NCBI RefSeq assembly: GCF_900109605.1
Contig: NZ_FOAM01000025.1
Span: 1-54,446 of the forward strand
DNA length: 54,446 nt
Direction: 5' to 3'
DNA from: Xaviernesmea oryzae
GTDB taxonomy: Bacteria; Pseudomonadota; Alphaproteobacteria; Rhizobiales; Rhizobiaceae
Below are positions 28,817 to 38,140 of the stretch, piece by piece (position 1 is the stretch's first letter; each line of letters begins with the position of its first letter). The notes below the pieces were generated by a model, which saw only the letters and a program-made list of their open reading frames with translations, was not told the origin of the DNA and did not search any database. Made by a program: the position numbers and the translations under genes.

Positions 28817-29857
28817 TTATTCCGCCGCCTGGGCCGTGCCCGTCTGGAGATAGTCCGCGACGGCATCGACCTCTTCGGCCGCGCCGAAGACGAGGGGCAC
28901 GCGTGCATGGTGGCCCGTCGGAACGAGGTCGAGCAGCGGGGTCACGCCATCGGTGGCCTTGCCGCCGGCCTGTTCGACCAGGAAGGCGATGGGGTTGCAT
29001 TCGTAGACATGGCGCAGGCGCCCCTTGGCATAGCCGGGGCGAGCGTCGCCGACATAGAAGAATAGGCCCTTGCGCTTGAGAATGCGGTGGAGATCGCCCA
29101 CGAGCGCACCCAGCCAGCGCATATTGTAGCTCTTGCCGCGCGGCCCGGTCTTTCCGGCCCAGCAATCCTCGACGAAGCGGCGCATGGCCGGCTGTAGATG
29201 CGGCGTGACGGACGCGTTGAAGGCCAGTTCCTTGGCGTCGCCGGCAAGCGATGTGGCGCTGCCGGTGATCAGGAAGCGTTGCTGCGACGGGCTGAAGGTA
29301 GCGAGCACCACGCCATGGCCCACCGAGAAGCCGAGATCGACGGTATGACCATAGGAGACGTAGCCGGCTGCGATCTGGCGGCGGCCAGGCACCAGGAAGG
29401 GGTCTGGCCCGTCGGCGGGCAGGATCGAGAAGATGGTTCCGAGTGGTGCGCCGGTGCCGACATTGGAGGAGCCATCCAGCGGATCGACCGCGACGGCGAG
29501 CCGGCCGCCGGCCTTGCCGGGAACGGGCGCTGCCGCCTCTTCGGAGAGGATGATGGCGACGCCCGCTTCCGTCAGAAGCTCGACGAAGAGATCATGCGAG
29601 GCGACATCGATACGCTTCTGCGTGTCGCCATCGGTGTTGGCGCCGGCCGGCAGACCGGGATCGCCGGGCAAAGCGCCTTCGGCAAGACGACCCGCAAGGC
29701 GGCGCGAGGCCTCCAGCAGCGCCAGGATGACATCCGCCACCTCACGCCGGGCACCATCCTGCCCGGCCCAATCGGCCAGATAGGCATCCACCGTGCCTGC
29801 CTTCGGCGGCATCACATCGCCTTCGATCTGAAAAGCCGGCTGTTCGCTCTGCATCAT
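28817..29857 (-). CDS. fbp: Class 1 fructose-1,6-bisphosphatase
   Basis: This 346-residue cytosolic enzyme removes the 1-phosphate of fructose 1,6-bisphosphate in gluconeogenesis, or in the Calvin cycle where present. The metal and phosphate motif VDPLDGSSN (about 123-131) and ILSEE supply the Mg ligands. The substrate region YNMRWLGALVGDLHRIL and the C-terminal LRHVYECNPIAFLVEQAGG are typical. GGGAGAG precedes the ATG pair. No other Calvin-cycle gene is nearby, so gluconeogenesis is the likely role, useful when growing on the aromatic acids handled downstream. Confidence 0.95.
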   Translation of the reverse strand: MMQSEQPAFQIEGDVMPPKAGTVDAYLADWAGQDGARREVADVILALLEASRRLAGRLAEGALPGDPGLPAGANTDGDTQKRIDVASHDLFVELLTEAGVAIILSEEAAAPVPGKAGGRLAVAVDPLDGSSNVGTGAPLGTIFSILPADGPDPFLVPGRRQIAAGYVSYGHTVDLGFSVGHGVVLATFSPSQQRFLITGSATSLAGDAKELAFNASVTPHLQPAMRRFVEDCWAGKTGPRGKSYNMRWLGALVGDLHRILKRKGLFFYVGDARPGYAKGRLRHVYECNPIAFLVEQAGGKATDGVTPLLDLVPTGHHARVPLVFGAAEEVDAVADYLQTGTAQAAE

Positions 29858-30281
29858 TATCTCTCCCGGTCCTTACTCGTCATCCATGGGCCGCACGCAT
29901 TGGCGTCTGCGAAAATGGCCCGCCATCAATCCATCCGCGCGGCGCCTCGCTAAGGCATCGCGCATCGACCAAGACAGGGGCTGCGCAAGGCGCGATGGCT
30001 GACGCCAGCCTTGCTGTGCCGCTGGTCAAAGCCAGCCTTGGCGCATTTGGTTGTTACAGATGTTGTGCGACAGCGAAAGCATCGCGAAGGACGTTTGCGG
30101 AGCAAAAATCGGTTTAAATTTTTCCAAATCGATTGAAATATCAAGCACTCATCCGGCCAGGAGGAGGCGACCATGAACGTCGGACACTGAGTGCCGGAAA
30201 TCGACCCGATCTGTCCGGTGTCCTCGCTCGCCCTGTGTCTGGCTTGAAAAGCGGCTCCGCTGCCCGGCTGTCAGGCGGTCG
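29858..30281. other. 424-base intergenic region
   Basis: This carries the fbp promoter on the minus strand, probably in the AT-rich stretch 30100-30145. No gene, terminator or clear operator is recognised in the rest. Confidence 0.4.
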
Positions 30282-31610
30282 CTAACGCGCCTTGAGACAG
30301 TCGGCAAGCGCACCGGCAAAGACATCGACATCCGCCTTCGAAAAGCACAAGGGCGGACGGATCTTCAGGGTCGCGCCATATTTGCCGGCGGCGCCGATCA
30401 GAATGCCTTTCTGTCTGAGCTGGTTGATGACCCAGGTAGCAATCGCCGTGTCCGGATGGCCGGTGGCCGGCGCGATGAAGTCGAGCCCGATGAAAAGGCC
30501 GGCGCCGCGAACCGCACCGATTTCGGCATGCTCCGCCATCAGCGCCTGGAGGCTGCGACGGAAATAGTCGCCGACCGCGCGCGACCGATCGATCAGGCCT
30601 TCCTCGTCCAGAACCTTGAGCACCGCATGCCCGGCAGCGGCGGCGACGGGATTGCCGCCGAACGTGTTGAAATAGCCGGTTTCCTCGCAGAATTGCTTGA
30701 GGAAATCGGGCCGTGTGACCACACCACCCATCGGGAAGCCGTTGCCCATCGGCTTGCCCATGGTGACGATATCCGGCGTAATGCCATGACGCTCGAAGCC
30801 CCAGAGACCGCCCCCCGTCCGACCAAAACCCGGCTGAACCTCATCGGCGATCAGAAGACCACCGGCGCGGTGCACCAGTGCCGCCGCCATCTGCAGAAAT
30901 CCTGGCGGATCGGCAAAGACACCGTCGCTGGAAAAGATCGTATCGACGATCAGCGCGGCAGTGCCGATGCCGCGTGCCTGAAGCTCCGCAATGGCGTTTT
31001 CGACGGAAGCGGCGAAGCCCTCGGCGACATCGAGCCCGTCGCGCGCCTGCGGAGCCGGAACGACCGCGACGAACGGCGCGGGCTTGCGCTTGCGCAGCGA
31101 TGAAGGCGAAATTTCCGTCACCAGCGCCGTATTGCCATGATAGGCCGCCTCGGTGACGATGAAGCCTTCGGCGCCGGTGACGATCCGGGCGATCCGCATC
31201 GCCAGATCATTGCTTTCGCTACCCGTGCAGGTCATCACGACATTGCTGAGAGGTGCGGGAAAGCGCGACAGCAGATCCTCGGCATAGGCATCCACCACCT
31301 GGTTGAGATAGCGGGTGTGGATGTTCAGCTGACCAGCCTGGCGGGCGATGGCCTCGACCACGCGCGGGTGGCAATGCCCGACGGATGGCACATTGTTGTA
31401 GACGTCGAGATAGCGGCGCCCGGCGTCATCGTAGAGATAAGCACCTTCGGCGCGAACCATGTCGATCGGCTGCTCGAAGAACAGGACCGACGATGCGCCA
31501 AAGCTTGCCTGGCGGCGCGCGACCTGCCCGGCGAGCGCGGGCGGCAGCCCCTGGACGGAGGCCGCATCGAAGCGATTGAGATCGAGGATTTCCTTTTGGG
31601 CAATGCTCAT
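30282..31610 (-). CDS. Class III PLP enzyme, probable phospho-lyase of the AGXT2L (ethanolamine-phosphate/phospho-hydroxylysine) type
   Basis: This 442-residue fold-type I PLP protein has the class III signature LLIADEVQPGFGRTGGGLWGFE and the Schiff-base Lys in TMGKPMGNGFPMGG. The opening FFEQPIDMVRAEGAYLYDDAGRRYLDVYNNVPSVGHCHP resembles the AGXT2L phospho-lyases. Those remove phosphate and ammonia from O-phosphoethanolamine or 5-phosphohydroxylysine rather than transaminating. The gene sits nine bases after a kinase, as expected if the kinase makes the phosphorylated substrate. An ordinary transaminase activity is the alternative. AAGGAA lies seven bases before the ATG. Confidence 0.82.
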   Translation of the reverse strand: MSIAQKEILDLNRFDAASVQGLPPALAGQVARRQASFGASSVLFFEQPIDMVRAEGAYLYDDAGRRYLDVYNNVPSVGHCHPRVVEAIARQAGQLNIHTRYLNQVVDAYAEDLLSRFPAPLSNVVMTCTGSESNDLAMRIARIVTGAEGFIVTEAAYHGNTALVTEISPSSLRKRKPAPFVAVVPAPQARDGLDVAEGFAASVENAIAELQARGIGTAALIVDTIFSSDGVFADPPGFLQMAAALVHRAGGLLIADEVQPGFGRTGGGLWGFERHGITPDIVTMGKPMGNGFPMGGVVTRPDFLKQFCEETGYFNTFGGNPVAAAAGHAVLKVLDEEGLIDRSRAVGDYFRRSLQALMAEHAEIGAVRGAGLFIGLDFIAPATGHPDTAIATWVINQLRQKGILIGAAGKYGATLKIRPPLCFSKADVDVFAGALADCLKAR

Positions 31611-31619
31611 CGCCGTTCC

Positions 31620-32609
31620 TTAGCTCTGCTGCGTGAGATAGCGCTCGGCAAGCGCCACCGTGCCATCGGTATAGGCCGTCCCCATGGCCTGCGCCGTCGG
31701 CGTTTCGGCATGCGATGCAATCCAGGCGGTGAGCTGCATGCGCCGGAGCATGATGAACATCGGCAAGGCGGCTGCGTGTTCGGCGGCCAGCGGCGCGGTG
31801 CGTCGATAGCCTTCCAGCCAGGCTGCCATCAGCTCTGGAACAGACGGCTCGTGCTCGATGAAGCTGATTGCGGCAGCGAAGTCATAGGCGAACCATGAAA
31901 GCCCGCAATCGTCGAAATCGATGACGCCGAGGCGGTCGCCCTCGACGAGCAGGTTGGCGGCGCGCATGTCGCAATGGACGAGGCCGAAGCGGTCAGCACC
32001 ATACCCATAGGCTTTCGTCTGCGACTGCAGGAGGGTGTGCGCGCGCTCGAGAACCGCCCTGCCCTGCGCCGTCAAGCCAAGTGCCTGGCGCCAGTCGCCC
32101 CAGTGCGCGCCGTCGCCGATGATCCGGTCGAAATCCCAGATCTTGCGCGTGAAGCGCTGCGGACGGGACCAGGCACGGCTATGCTGATGCAGCCGCGCAT
32201 TGATCTCGCCCAGCGTCTCATACCATGCCGCCCGGTCGGCTTCCGCGTCCGGCTCCCGTCCCGACATATGGTCGAAGGCAACCGCGTAGCGCTGGCTCAT
32301 GCCATCGGAGAAGCTCTGCAACAGGCTGCCATCCGCCGCCGCAACCGGCTTCGGCGTTTCCACCACCCCATCCCGGCGCAGTGCGTCGATCCAGGCGAGC
32401 TCGGACAGAATCTCGTCTTGCGTATGATAATCCGGGCGGTGAACCCGCACGATCAGCTTGCGGGCCTGAGACCTGTCATCGAACAGAAAGGTGGCGTTTT
32501 CCGAGATCGTCAGCAAACGGAGGTCGGCCTCGTGCGAGAGGCCCCAGACCGGCCCCAATTTGCGAACGCCCTTACCCAGCCGCGCCAGAAAATCTTCGCC
32601 GTACAACAA
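31620..32609 (-). CDS. Hydroxylysine kinase-like small-molecule kinase
   Basis: This 329-residue protein has the APH-fold catalytic loop HCDMRAANLLVEGDRLGVIDFDDCG: the catalytic Asp, then the Asn and Asp that bind Mg-ATP. The end AYDFAAAISFIE and the N-terminal GLSHEADLRLLTISENATFLF fit the hydroxylysine kinase / homoserine kinase II group. It would phosphorylate a hydroxyl on an amino acid or amino alcohol, feeding the downstream PLP phospho-lyase. No ATG is available: the start is TTG at 32609 or 32606, with GGGCGAG ahead. The promoter carries a dyad (32656-32677). Confidence 0.8.
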   Translation of the reverse strand: MLYGEDFLARLGKGVRKLGPVWGLSHEADLRLLTISENATFLFDDRSQARKLIVRVHRPDYHTQDEILSELAWIDALRRDGVVETPKPVAAADGSLLQSFSDGMSQRYAVAFDHMSGREPDAEADRAAWYETLGEINARLHQHSRAWSRPQRFTRKIWDFDRIIGDGAHWGDWRQALGLTAQGRAVLERAHTLLQSQTKAYGYGADRFGLVHCDMRAANLLVEGDRLGVIDFDDCGLSWFAYDFAAAISFIEHEPSVPELMAAWLEGYRRTAPLAAEHAAALPMFIMLRRMQLTAWIASHAETPTAQAMGTAYTDGTVALAERYLTQQS

Positions 32610-33019
32610 TTTCTCGCCCTTGATCGCCCAAACAACGTGGCAAATCCAACATCAAAAATGTTGCAATGGCAACATTTAAATTCCGGGCAGATCACATCGC
32701 CACTGCTCTGGCGAGAGCGAACAGCGGTGATGGGGTTGCGAGGACAGTGTTTGATCGGCGACGATGTGGGATGACGGTCGAGGATAAGACCGCTACGGCG
32801 GATCGATCGGTCAGCGCAAGGCACCGACCGAGGGACTGCGAACCGCCCAAGCGTCCACAGCCGTGTCGAGGAGGGATAAGTGCAGTGGGGCAAAGGTGTT
32901 TGCCAGCAGGGCCGCAGCGAGCGCCGGAGCCGCGTCTACACGCAAGGCCTGCTTGCCCGCATCCCTCTATTCCTGCGCGGGCAACGGATGGATAGGCCCG
33001 AAGCCAAAACGATCCCGCC
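32610..33019. other. 410-base intergenic region with kinase promoter
   Basis: This holds the kinase promoter with the CAACAT/ATGTTG dyads (32647-32677). The rest, up to the stop of the TPR gene, has no supported gene. No terminator with a T-run is seen for the TPR operon. Confidence 0.45.
32647..32677 (-). promoter_or_regulatory. Candidate operator of the kinase-lyase operon
   Basis: The arms AAATGTTGC (32656-32664) and GCAACATTT (32669-32677) form a perfect 9-4-9 dyad. A further CAACAT (32647-32652) makes a second dyad with ATGTTG (32658-32663). The cluster lies about 45 bases upstream of the TTG start. The regulator is unknown, and none is encoded next to it. Confidence 0.5.
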
Positions 33020-34342
33020 TTATCGAGAGGCGGCCACGCGGACATAGTGGTCGCGGGTGCGGGCGGTCGGCCGGATCGCCAGGCGCTCGGCAAGGAGTGC
33101 GCGGGCGAGATTATGCCGGCCCGCCCTGTCGGCCGCCGCGATCAGTGTCTGCGTCAGCAGATCGCGCTGGGCATGGCTGCCGCCGATCCGGATAATCTTG
33201 TAGCGCACCGGCAGAATCAGGTCGATGGTCCGGGCATAGTCTCCACCCGCGAAAGCAAGCACGGCGTCGATCAGCCGCCGCCCGACATCCACCGTGATCT
33301 CACGATTGTCGCCTTGACCCTCCCGCTCATAGCGGTCGAGCGAGGCGAGGTGCCGCTCAACAGCCTCAGTGTCGCCGCTGCGCCCGACCGCGAGCGCGAT
33401 ATGCAGATCGTTGAAGACGAGCACATGTTCATCGACATGGCGCAGCCATTGGGCGGCGAGCGGTGTCCAGCGCGGGCCGACATCGGCGCCGGCCAATTCC
33501 AGACGCCAGAGCAGAGCCGAAGCATCGACAAGGTCGAGAAGCGAGTCATCGGCAAGCCGAGGCGCCACATGCCGATCATAATCGGCCAGCACCTCATCGG
33601 TGCGCCCCTCCTCGATCAGATAGAGCGCGAGATGCCAGCCATTGTGGATCGACAGCGCATGGGCGCGGCTCCAGGCCGGGCGGGAGGCCTTCAGGAAGGC
33701 TATCCCTTCCGCCTGGCGGCTTGCCGTTTCCAGCACGTGGGCCACAGCATGGACGGCCCAGCCATCCTCCTCGTCGCGAGCGATCGCCTCTCGACCGACC
33801 GCCTCAGCCCGAAGAAGCTCGCCCGCCTCCTCCAGGCCGAAGGCATATTGGCCGAGGACATGGCCGTAATGCGCATCCTGCCGGTCCCAGGCTGGAAGGA
33901 CGCGGGCGACGGAATCGCGGATGCTCAGCGAATGGCCAAGATAGAAATAGCTGTCATGGGCGAAACGCAGCGCCAAGGCATCGCGCGGATGATCGAGAAG
34001 GATGTCTTCCCAGATCTCGGTTGCCCCGACGATGGCGCCCCGGGCGAAGGCCTTTGCCGCCGCCAGATGCCGCCTCTCGCGCGCATCGGCTGCGGGGTCG
34101 ATCGCCTCGGCGGCAAGAAGCGCGGACTGCACAGCCGGGTGATGGCCGGGAAAACCGCTGAGAAGGAGGAGCGAGGCAACGGCGCTATGGCCGAGCGGAA
34201 AGCGGCCATCGGTGGTCGTCGCTGCCTGTAGCCGGCCGACGGGATCGCCGCGCCAGGCATAATAATCGGCAACGGCCGCATCGAGCGCCTCGATCGAGGC
34301 GGCATCGCCGGTCACGGCAAGGCCCTGTCTATCCCTTTGCAT
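33020..34342 (-). CDS. TTC38-like tetratricopeptide repeat protein
   Basis: This 440-residue soluble helical protein is built of TPR-like pairs: FAHDSYFYLGHSLSIRDSV, YGHVLGQYAFGLEEAG, DGWAVHAVAHVLE and SIHNGWHLALYLIEEG. The order and the conserved His-rich segments (HAVAHVLE, HNGWHLALY) match bacterial homologues of animal TTC38. The function of TTC38 proteins is not known. It overlaps the hydrolase gene by about 14 bases. AGGAGG lies nine bases from the ATG at 34342 and only three from the one at 34348, so the former was chosen. Confidence 0.82.
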   Translation of the reverse strand: MQRDRQGLAVTGDAASIEALDAAVADYYAWRGDPVGRLQAATTTDGRFPLGHSAVASLLLLSGFPGHHPAVQSALLAAEAIDPAADARERRHLAAAKAFARGAIVGATEIWEDILLDHPRDALALRFAHDSYFYLGHSLSIRDSVARVLPAWDRQDAHYGHVLGQYAFGLEEAGELLRAEAVGREAIARDEEDGWAVHAVAHVLETASRQAEGIAFLKASRPAWSRAHALSIHNGWHLALYLIEEGRTDEVLADYDRHVAPRLADDSLLDLVDASALLWRLELAGADVGPRWTPLAAQWLRHVDEHVLVFNDLHIALAVGRSGDTEAVERHLASLDRYEREGQGDNREITVDVGRRLIDAVLAFAGGDYARTIDLILPVRYKIIRIGGSHAQRDLLTQTLIAAADRAGRHNLARALLAERLAIRPTARTRDHYVRVAASR

Positions 34343-35180
34343 GCTCATCCTCCTCCTGACTTGCCGTCTCAGACGATGTCACTTGCCGCAAAAAGGCGAC
34401 GAGATCGCGCACCACATCGTCCGGAACCTCCCAATGCGGAGCATGACCGACGTCCCGATAGGTGACAAGGCGAGCCTGCGGAATCTCCCTGCCAAGCCGG
34501 GCCTGCTCGGCCTTGCCGAAAACCGCATCGCGGTCACCAAAGAGAGCCAGGACGGGCAGATCGGCACGCAGGGACGGTGGTGGATCCGTGTCAGCCAGAA
34601 GACCGTCGACCGCCGCACGCCACGTTTCCGGCCGCAGCTTCAAGCTCTCCGACACGAAAAGGGCGAAGCGTTCGTCCGCGATGGCGCGGAAAAGCGTGCC
34701 GCGCTGGAACGCCTCGATGAAGTCTCGCGGGATCTCTGCGCCGAAGCCGGCCAGGGCATCCGCCAGGTCGAGAAGGCCGGGATGGCCCGCCGCCGTGCGT
34801 GCGCCACCAATCAGCGTCAAGCTTACCACCTGCTCTGGATGCCGCGCGGCGACGCGTTGGGCGACGATGGCGCCCAGCGAATGACCGAGGAGATGGACCG
34901 GTGCTCCGCCTGTCGCCGTGATCAGCGATGCTGCATCCGCAGCAAAAGCCTCCACCGCGTAATCCGACGCAGGGTCGCTTTCGCCATGGCCGCGCTGATC
35001 GGGTACAATGATCCTGACATGACGACGCAGCGCCGGCAGGATCGTGTCGAAGCTCCGGCCGCTATCGGAGAGGCCGTGCAGCAGGACAAGGACGGGCCCA
35101 GTCTCGCCGAACGCGGCATAGCGGATCCTGCGCCCATCGGGCAGCCGGAGCCAGTGTTTATTGCTTTCATCGCCACTCAT
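34329..35180 (-). CDS. Alpha/beta-hydrolase fold enzyme
   Basis: This 283-residue protein has the oxyanion region LLHGLSDSG, the nucleophile elbow GHSLG (Ser about 98), the acid in ALFGDRDAVF and the His in DVGHAPHWEV. The triad is complete. No signal peptide is present. The substrate is unknown; an ester or lactone of the compound imported by the adjacent permease is a reasonable guess. It starts in the ATGA overlap with the permease gene. Confidence 0.88.
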   Translation of the reverse strand: MSGDESNKHWLRLPDGRRIRYAAFGETGPVLVLLHGLSDSGRSFDTILPALRRHVRIIVPDQRGHGESDPASDYAVEAFAADAASLITATGGAPVHLLGHSLGAIVAQRVAARHPEQVVSLTLIGGARTAAGHPGLLDLADALAGFGAEIPRDFIEAFQRGTLFRAIADERFALFVSESLKLRPETWRAAVDGLLADTDPPPSLRADLPVLALFGDRDAVFGKAEQARLGREIPQARLVTYRDVGHAPHWEVPDDVVRDLVAFLRQVTSSETASQEEDEHAKG

Positions 35181-36637
35181 GCCTGCCCCTCCCCCGTCTC
35201 CGTCACGAGCAGATCCGCCTCCAGAGCGGCCAAGGAGGCCGGCGCGCGCGCCTTCAGAACCAGGAACCAGAGGACGCCAAGCGCAAGCAGCGCCAGGAAA
35301 ATATAAGGAAGGATCGAAAACGGATAGGGCGGCACCGGATACAGGCTGCCTGCAAGCGGAATGGCGAGCAGCACCAGCGTGACGGCGCTCATGATCGCAT
35401 GCCAGGACCGGAACTGCCCGATCCGCCTGAGGAAAAACGGGACGCCGACGGCCACGAGCCCATAGGCGAAGAGGAAACCGTAGGTCGCTATGGTTCCGAG
35501 CAGGCCGAACGTGTCGAGCAGGCCGTGGCCGGTCTGGGTGAGGGTGAGCGAGAGGACTGCCGCAACGAGTGCGATCAGCGACACACCGACATGCGGCGTC
35601 GCATTTTCGCGATGTGCCGTGCCGGCGGAGCGGTGGAAAAGGCCATGGCGCGCGAGAGCGTAGAGCACGCGCGCGCCGGCATTGATGCTGCCGAGCGTGC
35701 AGGCAAAGAAGCTGAGCGCGACGCCGAGATCGATCAGCGGACCGACAAAGCCGATGCCGATCGCGTCCGCCGCCGCCGTCAGGGGCGCCTCGGCCTTGTC
35801 CAGCGTCACGCCGAGCGGATGAAAAGCAGCGGTCAGCCCGTAGGCGCTGACTACGAACAGAAGACCGATGCCGCCGACGCTCAGCAGAACAGCGCGCGGG
35901 ATCGCCCGCCGGGGATCGCGCACCTCGGCGCCGAGCGTCGTCGCGCTTTCGAAGCCGACGAAACTGAAGAAGGCCAGCACGAGCCCGAGCCGCAGCTGAT
36001 CGAAGCCGACACCCTCAAGCGAGATCTGCGCCCGGTCCACTGCCGCACCGCCCAGCACAATCGATCCGAGGACGACGACGAGGATCAAGATGACGGTCGC
36101 TAGCTCAATGGCGAGCGTCGTACGCGTCGACAGGCGGATGTCGCGATAGGCGATGTACCAGGCGCCGGCAACGACGAAGAGGCTGGCAAGCGGCGTCAGG
36201 ACCGGATCGAAGGCGCCGAGGCCGAAACGATGGGCAAGGACGAGAAGGGAATTGACCGAGCCGCCGATCACGGCGCCGGCAGTAAAGAGATAGGCGATGA
36301 GGAGCGACCAGCCGGCAACAACGCCTGCAAAGCCGCCGAGCCCCTGTCCCGCGAAGACGTAGAGCGCACCATGTGTCGCGGTGCGGCGGGCGAACTGGTT
36401 GATCGTCCAGGCGACGAAGAAGAGTGCCAGCGTCGCGAAGAGATAAGCGAGCCATGTGCCATTGCCGGCTGCCGCGAAGACCACGGGAATAACAAGCGCC
36501 GGCGTGCCCGAGGGCGCCACCGTGCCGATGGACTGCGCAACGGCCTCCGGCAGGGTCAGCCGCCCTTGGGCCAACGCACCCTCGGCGGTGCCCGCTTCTG
36601 AACCGGCCGCAAGGCTGGCCGTGCCGATGCTGCTCAT
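35177..36637 (-). CDS. APC-family amino acid permease
   Basis: This 486-residue protein has 12 hydrophobic segments. The substrate-binding unwound helix is in VAPSGTPALVIPVVFAAAGNGTW, and FFSFVGFESATTLGAEVRDPRRAIPRAV is the APC helix 6 region. It should import an amino acid or amine by proton symport. It is the first gene of the operon permease - hydrolase - TPR protein. GAGGAGGGAG lies ahead of the chosen ATG at 36637; the longer frame would start from TTG inside this ribosome site. Confidence 0.9.
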   Translation of the reverse strand: MSSIGTASLAAGSEAGTAEGALAQGRLTLPEAVAQSIGTVAPSGTPALVIPVVFAAAGNGTWLAYLFATLALFFVAWTINQFARRTATHGALYVFAGQGLGGFAGVVAGWSLLIAYLFTAGAVIGGSVNSLLVLAHRFGLGAFDPVLTPLASLFVVAGAWYIAYRDIRLSTRTTLAIELATVILILVVVLGSIVLGGAAVDRAQISLEGVGFDQLRLGLVLAFFSFVGFESATTLGAEVRDPRRAIPRAVLLSVGGIGLLFVVSAYGLTAAFHPLGVTLDKAEAPLTAAADAIGIGFVGPLIDLGVALSFFACTLGSINAGARVLYALARHGLFHRSAGTAHRENATPHVGVSLIALVAAVLSLTLTQTGHGLLDTFGLLGTIATYGFLFAYGLVAVGVPFFLRRIGQFRSWHAIMSAVTLVLLAIPLAGSLYPVPPYPFSILPYIFLALLALGVLWFLVLKARAPASLAALEADLLVTETGEGQA

Positions 36638-37126
36638 AGTCTCCCTCCTCAACTGAGTGGCGCGATGCCTGGTCGCTCGTCACGGACGGCATGACCGGCA
36701 ATATCCGGAGGATAGGATGACAGCGCTAATTTATCTATATATTATATAGGTAAAATATACTATTCTTGCGTTGGATGATGCATGATCCATCGCCCCCCGA
36801 CAGCCAGACAGCAATTTCCTCCCCCGCACCCGACGAGCCGGACCTGCGGGCTGCATCATCGCCTTCGTGCGGGACGCGCTACGCTTAACGTCATGCCCTG
36901 ACAACGCACCCCTATTAACCGCTTCATCCTTTGAAGCTGGCTTGGTATAGTCGATCTTATACCGGCCGATTTGATCGCCAAGGGCGCGAGCCGAGGAGGG
37001 TTAGATCGGAGCCACCACATCGTGATCTCGCCGCATCCTGCGACAGGATCTAAGCCTTCATTCATCATCCACGCTGCGAATAGGCCGGCTGGAGATACCA
37101 TCATCCCGGACTTACAGATCGCAACC
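36638..37126. other. 489-base divergent intergenic region
   Basis: This holds the permease promoter with the AT-rich dyad (36731-36753). On the plus strand a longer frame of the hypothetical gene could start at 36971. No other gene is supported. Confidence 0.4.
36731..36753 (-). promoter_or_regulatory. Candidate operator of the permease operon
   Basis: CTATATA (36735-36741) and TATATAG (36743-36749) form a perfect dyad about a single T. With the flanks TTA and TAA the symmetry extends to 23 bases with one G-T pair. It lies about 95 bases before the permease ATG in an AT-rich island. Short-spaced dyads of this kind are often GntR-family sites, but that assignment is inference. Confidence 0.5.
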
Positions 37127-37915
37127 ATGTTCGATATTTTCGATTGGCTCGGCAGACGAACCTCGTCCGGACAAGACCGTGATGGCAGCTCGGTCGTGCG
37201 TCTCGATGTGACGTCCGGAGAAACCTCCGGCGATCCCTACGCGCTTCTCTCCGCGCGCCTTGGCGACTACCCACCCGACACACCGCTTCATCGGGGCGAT
37301 CAAAGGAGGCTCACACGGGAGCAACGGGCTGAGAACCTTGCCCAATTCCTGGCCCGCGATGCCGAGCGGATCGCCATTCTAGTCTCATGGCTTGCCCGTG
37401 AAGGGCTTGACGGAGCGGCCATGCTGAAAGGCGATGACGAGGCGCTTGCGGAGGGGCGACGGATCGATGCCTGGCTTGCCGGCTGGGTACCTAAGCGCGC
37501 CTTCGACCCCATGCGCGGTGATCCCGAGGTCAACGCGCCCCGGGCGCGCTGGTTCGCGAGCGACCGCGCGGGTGCGGATGTCGTTTTCAGCTTCGTGTCC
37601 GATCTGGCCCGGCTCAACGCCACCGCCATCACGGCCGCCGATCCCCTGTTCTCCTGGACGGTAGTCGAAGACGCGCTTGACGCGGCGATCACCGGCCATG
37701 CGGTGGGCAGTGCCCGGCGCGAGCCGAGTGACCGGTATGGCCACCTTTGCCTCGTCAGAGATTTTTCCGACGGCTCGGTGCCTGTCGTCCTGGATATGCC
37801 GCTTGCAGTGCTGGACTTGCTGCATGGGCGCATGTCGCCCCTCGGCTTGCCAGTGCCGGCGGAATTCCCGATCTGGTTGCCGGAGATCCGATCAGGTGCT
37901 TACGCTCGGCAGTGA
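37127..37915 (+). CDS. Hypothetical protein (262 residues)
   Basis: The protein begins MFDIFDWLGRRTSSG. It has an internal helical segment (REQRAENLAQFLARDAERIAILVSWLARE) and a C-terminal half (RWFASDRAGADVVFSFVSDLARLN ... LPEIRSGAYARQ) without a recognised domain. It has no signal peptide or membrane helix. Codon use is normal for the region, so it is likely real. An upstream start at 36971 would give 314 residues, but the added part looks non-coding. Confidence 0.6.
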   Translation: MFDIFDWLGRRTSSGQDRDGSSVVRLDVTSGETSGDPYALLSARLGDYPPDTPLHRGDQRRLTREQRAENLAQFLARDAERIAILVSWLAREGLDGAAMLKGDDEALAEGRRIDAWLAGWVPKRAFDPMRGDPEVNAPRARWFASDRAGADVVFSFVSDLARLNATAITAADPLFSWTVVEDALDAAITGHAVGSARREPSDRYGHLCLVRDFSDGSVPVVLDMPLAVLDLLHGRMSPLGLPVPAEFPIWLPEIRSGAYARQ

Positions 37916-38140
37916 GCAGGTCGCACCGCCTCAGGGCGCTCGAAATCGCTGCTCAGCTGAGCATCTTGGTGGCATGCGACGCCCTTGCCAAAACGCCGTG
38001 CAGACATTCTCGAGGCCGCGTCCTTCCGCAGCATGCAGACGCCGCTGCCTGTCGCCGCTGTGAGCGTGACGCCGAGTGGCAAGCGGCGCCGATAGGGGCG
38101 CTTTGCCACTTTGCGACGATGGTCAGCCCAGGACCAAAAC

